Shown here piece by piece: positions 30,794 to 37,376 of a stretch of 37,376 nucleotides of DNA. The stretch is from a virus. The notes below the pieces were generated by a model that was not told the origin of the DNA, made no database searches, and worked only from the letters and a program-made list of their open reading frames with translations. Both the position numbers and the translations under genes were made by a program. Position 1 is the stretch's first letter, and each line of letters begins with the position of its first letter. The DNA lies in the IMG/VR virus record IMGVR_UViG_3300020473_000065, positions 1 through 37,376 of that record; one strand, given 5' to 3'.

Positions 30794-32408
30794 AGTGATT
30801 AAAACCGCAAATGATTGCCGCAATACTTTTGGGACTATGAAGACTGCGCGAATCCCTTGGGAATCGCGCTATCAATCTATTTCAGATTATCAGCTCGCTC
30901 GCACTGACTTTCAAAAAGAAAAACAAAGCAAATCGCCTGAAGACTCTTTGATTTATGATGGTACTGCAATGGACTCTTGGTTCATGCTTACTAATGCAAT
31001 ACAAGCAATACTAATTAACACTGAAACAAATTGGGTTTACTTAGATACTTTAATGGAAGTCGATTTAAACGACGAAGAAATTCTTTATTTAGATATTGCA
31101 AGAAACACTCTTCAAAGCATTTTTAGATCGAACGCATCTAGATTCCCAACGCAAATTAATGAATCGCTTGGTGATTTAACCGGATATGGATACTGTGCCA
31201 TGCATACGGGTTACGACCCGTTTAAAGGATCAATATTTTTTAATTCTCGACCTATCAATGAAATTTATATTGACCAAGATCCTGGTGGAAACATCAACAA
31301 AGTCTTTCGTCGGTTTTGCTTAAAAAACTCAGACGCTGAAAAGATCTACGGAGACAAAACGCCTGACATTGTTAAGAAAGCAAACAAAGCAGGCAAAGGC
31401 ATGGAAGAGATGTATTGGCTTAATACATTCTCTGATCATCCTGATAAAAACAACGTAGTCATTTCTTATCATTTACTTGAAGATGGCAAAGACGAATTTA
31501 TTCGTACTGATGAATATCTTGAAATGCCTATTCATGTTGCTCGTTGGCGTACTGACCCCGGTCAAGTCTACGGTAGAGGCCCCGGCGTTATTGCTGATCC
31601 TTTCGCAAGAACCCTCAATCAAGTTGTAAAGACTTGGATTAAGCAAGCGCAAAAAGCAGTTGATCCCCCGCTTCTTGTTGCAGACGATGGGGTTATCCAA
31701 GGTCCGCGAACTACTCCGGGCGCTATTAACTTTGTGAACTCTTATTCGCCTGGCTCTCAAGAGCCAATTCGACCTCTTGATTCAGGAGCCAATTTCAGCG
31801 TGGCAAACGCTGAAATTGAGCGACTGCAAATGTCGATTCGCAAAGCGTATCACCATGACATTCTTCAAATTACTGACAGCAAAGAGCTGACTGCTTTCCA
31901 TGTTCAAGAGTTAACCAATAGAGCGCAGCAGTGGATTTCTCCGGTATTCCAAAGAATCAAGGTTGAGCTTATTCAGCCAATGGTTGAACGGACGCTTGGT
32001 CTTGCAATGCGGAACAGATTAATTCCGCCGATGCCCGAATCTTTAATAGAGAAAGGCATTAAGATTGTTTACATCTCGCCTGCTCAACGAGCTAACCAGA
32101 TTCAAGAAGCTGAAAGCACAATGAGAGCTTTAGAAAGAATCATCGCTTTGTCTCAGGTTTATCCTGAAATGCTCGACAATTACAATGCTGACAAGATTGC
32201 ACGAACAATTCATAATGATTTTGCTGCTGATCCGAGTATTTTAAGAACACGCAAAGAAATTCAGGAAATGCGTGAAATGCGTCAAGAACAACAGCAAGCC
32301 CAAGCAGAGCAAGAACAACAAATGCAAATGGCTCAAGCTGGCATTGCTCAACCCGAAGAGCCTGCCGAAGCAGCTTCAATTCTTAACGAAATTAGAGGCG
32401 GGTTTTAA
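30786..32408 (+). CDS. Portal (head-to-tail connector) protein
   Basis: This 540-aa protein starts at GTG 30786 and has the T7 gp8-like size and sequence style: 'IPWESRYQSISDYQLARTDF', 'LIYDGTAMDSWFMLTNAIQA', 'SLGDLTGYGYCAMHTGY', 'YGRGPGVIADPFARTLNQVV', with a Gln-rich helical C-terminus. Role: 12-subunit ring at the capsid vertex for DNA entry and tail binding. AT-biased codons. It is followed directly by the Bbp19-like gene. Confidence 0.85.
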   Translation: MARVIKTANDCRNTFGTMKTARIPWESRYQSISDYQLARTDFQKEKQSKSPEDSLIYDGTAMDSWFMLTNAIQAILINTETNWVYLDTLMEVDLNDEEILYLDIARNTLQSIFRSNASRFPTQINESLGDLTGYGYCAMHTGYDPFKGSIFFNSRPINEIYIDQDPGGNINKVFRRFCLKNSDAEKIYGDKTPDIVKKANKAGKGMEEMYWLNTFSDHPDKNNVVISYHLLEDGKDEFIRTDEYLEMPIHVARWRTDPGQVYGRGPGVIADPFARTLNQVVKTWIKQAQKAVDPPLLVADDGVIQGPRTTPGAINFVNSYSPGSQEPIRPLDSGANFSVANAEIERLQMSIRKAYHHDILQITDSKELTAFHVQELTNRAQQWISPVFQRIKVELIQPMVERTLGLAMRNRLIPPMPESLIEKGIKIVYISPAQRANQIQEAESTMRALERIIALSQVYPEMLDNYNADKIARTIHNDFAADPSILRTRKEIQEMREMRQEQQQAQAEQEQQMQMAQAGIAQPEEPAEAASILNEIRGGF

Positions 32409-32669
32409 TTGGACGTTCAGTCGATAGACAAGGAAAAAGCTTCTTTGTATCACGCTCTTTTTGATACGCCCAATGGCAGAAAGGTACTAGATGATCTTTT
32501 GAGTTTTGTAGGCTATTACGGTGACCCGTTTGTTGCCGGTGATCCTTGTATTACTTCCTACAATTGCGGGCAACGTCGAGTGGTCGCGCGCATTCTAAAC
32601 CTCTTGGGATCTGGTCATGCAATTGAAATGATCAAATCTCACCAAGAAAGGCATTTAATAAATGAGTGA
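32409..32669 (+). CDS. Bbp19-like protein
   Basis: This 86-aa protein starts at TTG 32409 directly after the portal stop. 'ALFDTPNGRKVLDDLLSFVG' and 'DPCITSYNCGQRRVVARILN' match the Bbp19-type pattern (GR-VL-DLL, DP-...-GQR). Such small proteins stand between portal and scaffold genes in podoviruses, with unknown function. It overlaps the scaffold gene by 8 bases. Confidence 0.65.
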   Translation: MDVQSIDKEKASLYHALFDTPNGRKVLDDLLSFVGYYGDPFVAGDPCITSYNCGQRRVVARILNLLGSGHAIEMIKSHQERHLINE

Positions 32670-33489
32670 TGAAGTTCAAGAGACAGAAACGCAAGCTCAA
32701 GACACGGCGGTTGAAACTTCGCCTAGCTTTCTTGATGGCGTTGATTCTCAGTTTGCAAGTGATCCTAACATTGCGAAATTCGACAATGTAAATGATTTAG
32801 CTCGCGAGCATGTGAACTTACAATCTCTTTTGGGCCGCAAGGGTCTGGTGGTTCCCAAGGAAGGGGATAGCCAGGAAATCTGGGACAAGTACAGAACGGA
32901 AATGAATATTCCTTCTGATACGTCTGGTTATTTTGGTGATACAACTCCAGAAGAAAACGATTTGCCTTCTCATATTGCTAAAGTTGCCCACAACTCAAAT
33001 TTGAGCGTTGATCAATACAATGAAATTATGCAGGGTTACGAATCTTGGTATAAAGACGTTATTGAAAATAACTCTCAAGAAATTGAGCAAACTACAAATG
33101 AGAATTTAAATAGTCTTAAAAAAGAATGGGGTCGCGCTTACGAAGCCAAAACAGACATGGGTGCTTCCGCGCTTTCTACTTTGACTAAAGGGAAGGCTGA
33201 GTCGGTTGCTAATATTGAATTGTCTGATGGCACTTCTTTAGGAAACAATCCGAATTTCATTAAAGTTATGGCTTCTATAGGCGAGATTTTGCAAGAGAAG
33301 GGCCTTCTTGAAGGTACAAACGTCAATCCTTCGGCAATGTCTCCAGATGAAGCTCAGTCAAAGCTATCGCAGCTTATGGCCGATCCTGAAAAATCTGCAA
33401 TACTATTTAGTCAAGATTTCCACCCAGCCAAACAAGAGCTGGTCAAAGAAAGAGAAAGATTGTTATCTTTTGCTTATCCGCAGGAGTAG
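32662..33489 (+). CDS. Capsid scaffold protein
   Basis: This 275-aa protein is acidic and largely helical, with a disordered Gln/Glu/Thr start (MSDEVQETETQAQDTAVETS), 'LQSLLGRKGLVVPKEGDSQE' and a helical middle, and lies directly upstream of the capsid gene, the classic scaffold place. 'WDKYRTEMNIPSDTSGY' recurs in scaffold proteins of T7-like and related phages. It would shape the procapsid and leave or be lost on maturation. Confidence 0.75.
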   Translation: MSDEVQETETQAQDTAVETSPSFLDGVDSQFASDPNIAKFDNVNDLAREHVNLQSLLGRKGLVVPKEGDSQEIWDKYRTEMNIPSDTSGYFGDTTPEENDLPSHIAKVAHNSNLSVDQYNEIMQGYESWYKDVIENNSQEIEQTTNENLNSLKKEWGRAYEAKTDMGASALSTLTKGKAESVANIELSDGTSLGNNPNFIKVMASIGEILQEKGLLEGTNVNPSAMSPDEAQSKLSQLMADPEKSAILFSQDFHPAKQELVKERERLLSFAYPQE

Positions 33490-33623
33490 TTCTGCGTTCT
33501 GGGTAGCCGAAAGGTCCAGTGCTTGAGCAAAGTGCTTCGTCGCAGAGGCGTAAATTCTGTAGGGAAAGGGTCCGATTTCGGGTAGCCCCATCCTGTTAAA
33601 CCCTAAAGTCAATGGAGGTGGCT
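33490..33623 (+). promoter_or_regulatory. Capsid gene leader
   Basis: About 134 bases lack a gene. TCTGCG/CGCAGA (near 33491 and 33541) form a stem, GGGTAGCC occurs twice (near 33501 and 33580), and GGAGGT stands 5 bases before the capsid ATG. No convincing -35/-10 pair or T-run is visible, so a structured translation leader is likelier than a promoter. Confidence 0.35.
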
Positions 33624-34544
33624 ATGTCTACCCAAATTACGACTTCCTTTATTCAGGGGTTCAAGCAGGGTATTGATATTCTCACCCAGCAAAAAGGCTC
33701 CAAACTTCAGAACACGGTTCGCAACGAGATGCAAAACTCGAAGCAGGACCATTACGACCAGATTGGCGCAACTGCTGTTGTTCAGCGGACGAGCCGTCAT
33801 GGTGACACGCCGATCGTTAACACGCCGCATTCCAGACGGAATGTGACGTTAAACGATTACGAGTGGGCAGATCTTATTGATCGCCAGGATCGGCTTCGAC
33901 TGCTCAACGATCCGGGCAACGCTTACTCGATGAATGCCGCTATGGCAATGGGTCGCAAAAAGGATGAGCTTATCCTTGCTGCGGTCACCGGCACGGCAAC
34001 GACGGGCGAAACGGGTTCTGGTTCGACGACGATCAGCGACATCACTGCCGTAAACGGCAACACGTCTCACGCTGAGCTTACGATTGAAAACCTGCTTCAA
34101 GCCCGAACTATCCTTAACCTTGAGGATGATTCGGACGAAGAGGCTACGGTTGTTTGCTCGGCTTATCAGATTGCTCAGCTTCTTGCTGATAGCAAGATCT
34201 CGTCGGCTGACTACAACACGGTTCGCGCTCTTGCTGCGGGTCAGATTGATACCTTCATGGGCTTCAAGTTCGTGCAGGTTGCAAGCAGCATTCTTCCGAT
34301 GCAAAGCGGCACTGCTGGCGCGACTGGCTCGGGTGACATTCGCATTATTCCCGTCTACAAGAAGAGTGGATTACTTCTTTCGACGGGCGTAGGCGAGTCT
34401 GGTTCTAACGCTCGAATCACTGAGCGTGCGGACAAGAGCTACTCGACGCAGATTTACTACTCTGCTTCTTACGGCGCTACGCGCATGGAAGAGGCAAAGG
34501 TTACGGTGATTTACGTCGGTGATGACAATCCGGTGCTTTCGTAA
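33624..34544 (+). CDS. Major capsid protein
   Basis: This 306-aa protein starts at ATG 33624 (MSTQITTSFIQGFKQGIDIL) with GGAGGT before it; the ATG at 33612 contains that ribosome site and is rejected. Features match podovirus HK97-fold capsids: 'LQNTVRNEMQNSKQDHYDQI', 'NDYEWADLIDRQDRLRLLND', 'AMAMGRKKDELILAAVTGTA' and late 'IYYSASYGATRMEEAKVTVI'. It is GC-richer, with CGT/CGC Arg codons, against AGA-rich neighbours, as expected for the highest-expressed gene. A strong terminator follows. Confidence 0.85.
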   Translation: MSTQITTSFIQGFKQGIDILTQQKGSKLQNTVRNEMQNSKQDHYDQIGATAVVQRTSRHGDTPIVNTPHSRRNVTLNDYEWADLIDRQDRLRLLNDPGNAYSMNAAMAMGRKKDELILAAVTGTATTGETGSGSTTISDITAVNGNTSHAELTIENLLQARTILNLEDDSDEEATVVCSAYQIAQLLADSKISSADYNTVRALAAGQIDTFMGFKFVQVASSILPMQSGTAGATGSGDIRIIPVYKKSGLLLSTGVGESGSNARITERADKSYSTQIYYSASYGATRMEEAKVTVIYVGDDNPVLS

Positions 34545-34554
34545 ACAATAAATG

Positions 34555-34600
34555 AGTAGAGTCCCCGGTGCATTTGTGCCGGGGACTCTACTTTGTTTTT
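34555..34600 (+). terminator. Terminator after capsid gene
   Basis: AGTAGAGTCCCCGG (34555-34568) pairs perfectly with CCGGGGACTCTACT (34579-34592), loop 10, followed by TTGTTTTT (34593-34600). This caps the capsid transcript, allowing more capsid than tail message. Confidence 0.92.
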
Positions 34601-34601
34601 C

Positions 34602-34628
34602 CTAGCGCGGGGACGTGTTAGAGGAGAA
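34602..34628 (+). repeat. Structured leader repeat, copy 1
   Basis: CTAGCGCGGGGACGTGTTAG plus AGGAGAA, directly before the 183-aa gene. CTAG/TTAG ends pair, and the Shine-Dalgarno AGAGGAGAA follows the stem. It recurs with paired changes at 35245-35271. Confidence 0.7.
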
Positions 34629-34635
34629 ATGAAAC

Positions 34636-35187
34636 ATGGCTGTTGTTTATCAGTATTCAACTCTTTTGACCGATGGCGCTCAGGATGGAGTAGGCAATTT
34701 AACGCCTAATATGCAGAAGATGAATGCGCCGTCAGTAGATGGCGCTGTTATCCGTGTAAAATACGGAGAGTGCTATGTACCTACTGACGATATTTCAGAG
34801 GGACCAAACGTTTTTGCTCTTGCAAGATTTAAGTCCAATGATCGCCTTTGGAAATACCATATGGGAAGCTCTGGAGTAGATCCTTCTGATGGAGATTTGA
34901 GGTGGGACACTGGCGTATACAAGGTAAATACGAATGGAACTATCGGTGATTTGGTTGGGGATCAGTACAGTCTTTGTAGAGTCAATTCTGCAGACGCCGT
35001 TGTCATGGGTTCAGGCAATGGAATACAAGGACATATTAATCTAAATGGGTCCAAAGAAGTCTGGGAATATGCTGGTTACAGCAGCGATCCTGGTGGTGAT
35101 CTTTATATCTGCGCTACAAATTTTAATGCCGATGTAAATTACGCTTTCACTTGTAGGTTTATGTTTGAATACAGTTATGGTGATTAA
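34636..35187 (+). CDS. Small virion (decoration-like) protein, paralogue 1
   Basis: This 183-aa beta-rich protein (MAVVYQYSTLLTDGAQDGVG) is poor in charge, rich in Gly, Asp and Tyr, and ends 'FMFEYSYGD'. It shares 'DPGGDLYICAT' with 'DPGGQFYVCGT' and the Gly-Asp terminus of the next gene. Both follow the capsid gene and both have the same structured leader, so they are tandem paralogues, likely decoration or head-fibre proteins. The exact role is an inference. Confidence 0.6.
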   Translation: MAVVYQYSTLLTDGAQDGVGNLTPNMQKMNAPSVDGAVIRVKYGECYVPTDDISEGPNVFALARFKSNDRLWKYHMGSSGVDPSDGDLRWDTGVYKVNTNGTIGDLVGDQYSLCRVNSADAVVMGSGNGIQGHINLNGSKEVWEYAGYSSDPGGDLYICATNFNADVNYAFTCRFMFEYSYGD

Positions 35188-35205
35188 GCTTTAACGAGCA
35201 AAACA

Positions 35206-35227
35206 ACCAGCGCGGAGTCGTGCTGGT
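35206..35227 (+). repeat. Short stem after paralogue 1
   Basis: ACCAGC pairs with GCTGGT over a 10-base loop between the two paralogous genes, ahead of leader copy 2. No T-run follows, so termination here is unlikely. Confidence 0.45.
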
Positions 35228-35244
35228 AGCAATGTTCGCTATTT

Positions 35245-35271
35245 CTAGTGCGGGGACGTGCTAGAGGAGAA
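35245..35271 (+). repeat. Structured leader repeat, copy 2
   Basis: CTAGTGCGGGGACGTGCTAG plus AGGAGAA. Compared with copy 1, a G-T pair becomes G-C and a C-G pair becomes T-G inside the stem, so pairing is kept. It precedes the 172-aa gene. Confidence 0.7.
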
Positions 35272-35277
35272 TAAAAA

Positions 35278-35796
35278 ATGGCTTTTTACGGTGATCATTT
35301 TGCAACTCAGGTTAGTGGTGGAGTTACCACTACGGATTTCCAGACTAAATCTGGCCCGAACACTTCGGGCGGAAGGCTGCGCCAGAAGGTTATGAACCTT
35401 ACGACGCCTGCATCTGGAAATAATCAGGCGGTTCTCGTTTTTGGTTTAATGAAATCGACTGACGCAATTCACGATCTTTTCTTCGAGTCCGATAACGTTG
35501 GAGCTACCAGTCACGCTACGACGATTGGCCTTTACGAAGTTGGTCCTGCTGGAGAGCTTGGTGCTGTTTATGATGTGGATTGCTTAGCTGCTGCTCAAGC
35601 AACTGCTAGTGCAGTTTCTCGTGCAGCCGATGGTGTTCTTGTTGCTGCTTCTCGTCACGCAGAGCTTTGGACCTTAAAGGCTGGAGTTACGGAAGATCCC
35701 GGTGGTCAGTTCTACGTTTGTGGAACGACCAGCGATCATGCTTTTGATAATTCCGGCAACATGAAACTTTCGATTGTTTACACCTCTGGTGATTAA
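35278..35796 (+). CDS. Small virion (decoration-like) protein, paralogue 2
   Basis: This 172-aa beta-rich protein (MAFYGDHFATQVSGGVTTTD) has Ala/Gly-rich strands, an acidic pI and the end 'LSIVYTSGD'. The shared 'DPGG-Y-C-T' motif and final Gly-Asp mark it as a paralogue of the preceding gene. Arg/Ala codons are GC-richer than in the tail genes. Likely a capsid surface or vertex protein made in high copy. A stem-loop (35808-35841) follows. Confidence 0.6.
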   Translation: MAFYGDHFATQVSGGVTTTDFQTKSGPNTSGGRLRQKVMNLTTPASGNNQAVLVFGLMKSTDAIHDLFFESDNVGATSHATTIGLYEVGPAGELGAVYDVDCLAAAQATASAVSRAADGVLVAASRHAELWTLKAGVTEDPGGQFYVCGTTSDHAFDNSGNMKLSIVYTSGD

Positions 35797-35807
35797 TTAA
35801 TGCAAGC

Positions 35808-35841
35808 GCGCACGGGGGCGGCTCAAGCCGCCTCCGTGTGC
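35808..35841 (+). repeat. GC hairpin before tail tube A
   Basis: GCGCACGGGGGCGGC (35808-35822) pairs with GCCGCCTCCGTGTGC (35827-35841): 15 bp including two G-U, loop TCAA. No T-run follows; it ends 19 bases before the next start and may be an attenuator or processing site. Confidence 0.7.
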
Positions 35842-35860
35842 CGCTTACGCGAGGCAAACC

Positions 35861-36886
35861 GTGGGACAAGCACAATCAGAAGTCGATGTTGCAAACAGGG
35901 CTTTAATCCGATTGGGGCTACAAACAATCACTGCTGCCAGTGATAACCCTATGACTTTTGCCTCTGCTATTTCTAATGGAGACACCAAGAACAGTACGGC
36001 TCTCTTAAACACTCATTTTGACGAGTGGAAAAAAGAGTTACTGCGAAGTCACCCTTGGAATTTTGCGACTAGCCGGATGACTTTGATTAACCCAATTGCA
36101 ACTAATCCAGGCTCGATAACAATTAAAGAAATTAGCCACGCAGATCCTGTTGTTGTTGATCTGACTCCCGCTGATAATCAAACTGGATACGATCATAATC
36201 TTTACGATTATGACGTTATTGAAATAAAAAATGCTTTGTATACAAATTTAAACAACAACAAATATTACGTATTTAGGGGCCATGATGATGGATCTGGAAG
36301 CAATAGAATAAATACAACTAACCATATTACGCTTTTTAAAAAGCTTCAAAGTAATGGAACGCTTCCTTCTAACGGAATTGCTTCTACTGGAAATTCTGAA
36401 AGTACAACTGGCGAAAGCGCAATCACTTGGACTTCTGACAATCGGTATAACACTGGAACAGTGAACACGTTTGAGAAGTCTCAGTTTGATTACGAATACA
36501 ATGTTCCAAGACGAGTTATTAGACTTTTAAATGTTAGAGAGATACCTGAAGGAGACGAATATAGGTTGCAGCGAAGGGACAGTTCTTCTGACACTGCTAT
36601 TGATAAAATTTTGCTTTGCAACGTCTCAGAAATGGTCAATATTGAATTTATTGAAGATGTTACAATGGGAAATTTTGATTTAGACAGAAGCTTTGCAGAA
36701 TGTCTTTCTATAAAAGTTGCAATGAAGCTTTCTGAAGTTTTGCTTAAAACTGCTTCTGTTACTAGAGAATTAAACGAAGAGTTTATCCTTTCTCTATCTC
36801 AAGCAAAGTCTATTGACGCTCAGGAAAATTCTCCTGTCATTGATTTCCATTCGACGTGGGCAAATGAAATGAGGCGTTCTCCGTGA
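35861..36886 (+). CDS. Tail tubular protein A (gp11-like)
   Basis: This 341-aa protein starts at GTG 35861 after GAGG. The N-terminus 'GQAQSEVDVANRALIRLGLQ', later 'LLNTHFDEWKKELLRSHPWN', is the hallmark of podovirus gp11-type tube (adaptor) proteins. It is much longer than T7 gp11 because of an Asn/Ser/Thr-rich insertion in the middle (residues about 70-210). It forms the ring between portal and nozzle. Its TGA overlaps the nozzle GTG (GTGA). Confidence 0.8.
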   Translation: MGQAQSEVDVANRALIRLGLQTITAASDNPMTFASAISNGDTKNSTALLNTHFDEWKKELLRSHPWNFATSRMTLINPIATNPGSITIKEISHADPVVVDLTPADNQTGYDHNLYDYDVIEIKNALYTNLNNNKYYVFRGHDDGSGSNRINTTNHITLFKKLQSNGTLPSNGIASTGNSESTTGESAITWTSDNRYNTGTVNTFEKSQFDYEYNVPRRVIRLLNVREIPEGDEYRLQRRDSSSDTAIDKILLCNVSEMVNIEFIEDVTMGNFDLDRSFAECLSIKVAMKLSEVLLKTASVTRELNEEFILSLSQAKSIDAQENSPVIDFHSTWANEMRRSP

Positions 36887-37376
36887 CTCAAGTCAATATC
36901 ACGCAAAAAAGTTTTGCTGGAGGCGAACTTAGCCCCGAACTTCACGTCCGTACTGATATTTCTAATTATTCTATTTCTTTAGGAGATAGTTTAAATGTAC
37001 TTTGTACTAATAAAGGCGATTTAATTCCTCGCCCTGGCACTGAGTTTGTTGGCTTAACAGCGGGAGTGGAATCAGACGCTGCGCCTAACCGCGCGCGGCT
37101 GATTCCTTTCAAGTTTTCAGAAACAGAATCGTACATACTAGAATTTACTGAACGACAACTACGCATTTATAAAAACGGAAAGCCTCTTTCCTACACAACT
37201 GGCGGCTCTACATACGAGTCTATTGAGTCAGCGCAGTACCTTCACGAAATGCAATATCCCGTAGTTGGCGGCGACTACGCTAGTGAAAGCGGTCAGTTTG
37301 TTTTTGCCGGAGAAGGCGGATTTCCGTACGAAGCAGGAGCAGGGCCTTTTACAATTACTGATGTGCAAGGCAATAC
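36883..37376 (+). CDS. Tail tube/stabilisation protein (gp12-like), N-terminal part, cut by right edge
   Basis: GTG 36883 overlaps the previous stop. The first residues 'TQKSFAGGELSPELHVRTDI' are the signature start of podovirus nozzle proteins. It runs 164 codons plus 2 bases to the edge, ending 'GPFTITDVQGN'. With one added base the frame continues into base 1 as '...GNTFPATKWTFFTA', giving one gene of about 1144 aa split by the linearisation. If more bases are missing the gene is correspondingly longer. Confidence 0.88.
   Translation, partial: MTQVNITQKSFAGGELSPELHVRTDISNYSISLGDSLNVLCTNKGDLIPRPGTEFVGLTAGVESDAAPNRARLIPFKFSETESYILEFTERQLRIYKNGKPLSYTTGGSTYESIESAQYLHEMQYPVVGGDYASESGQFVFAGEGGFPYEAGAGPFTITDVQGN

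Overview
The window is almost certainly one complete tailed-phage genome with T7-like (podovirus-type) particle genes, opened at an arbitrary point. The last gene (36883 to the right edge) is the N-terminal part of a tail tube/stabilisation protein, and its C-terminal part fills bases 1-2940. The reading frames do not join exactly: one base, or 3n+1 bases, is missing at the junction. The portal, scaffold, capsid, gp11/gp12-like tail tube genes and very large ejection proteins follow podovirus order. No RNA polymerase, DNA polymerase, primase or integrase is visible, so this is not a canonical T7 relative. The host cannot be read directly. The two-membrane lysis set (spanins) implies a Gram-negative host.

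Layout. (1) 28.4-37.4 kb plus 0-12.9 kb, rightward: TTGACA promoter, small and large terminase, portal, Bbp19-like protein, scaffold, capsid, two paralogous small virion proteins, tail tubes A and B, gp14-like protein, ejection proteins of 1477 and 1116 aa, and small tail-end proteins including a paralogous pair. (2) 12.9-15.5 kb, rightward: lysis block with an XhlA-like membrane protein, SprT-like and M15-like metallopeptidases, a 58-aa holin-like protein, and an i-spanin with an embedded o-spanin lipoprotein, then a metallophosphoesterase. (3) 15.5-19.0 kb, leftward: small proteins, RuvC-like resolvase, RepA-type helicase. (4) 19.1-20.4 kb, rightward: SSB, ERF annealing protein and a small ORF. 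(5) 20.4-27.0 kb, leftward: many small early-type genes, a DUF932 protein, an XRE regulator and five tRNA genes, separated by long perfect hairpins. (6) 27.0-28.07 kb: a gene-free block of about 1 kb folding into many helices and ending in a textbook rightward terminator, read here as a very large structured noncoding RNA. (7) 28.1-28.4 kb: an XRE regulator divergent from the terminase promoter.

How it fits together. ERF, SSB, RuvC and the RepA-like ATPase suggest recombination-linked replication using host polymerases. The five tRNAs all read A-ending codons (CAA, AGA, AAA, AUA, UUA), which the AT-rich virion genes use heavily. The most unusual feature is the 1-kb RNA. It has repeated hairpins with UCCU loops, and one of its hairpin modules recurs with compensatory base changes about 2.1 kb upstream. 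Size, phage setting and structure recall the GOLLD/ROOL class of giant phage RNAs, but membership could not be tested here.
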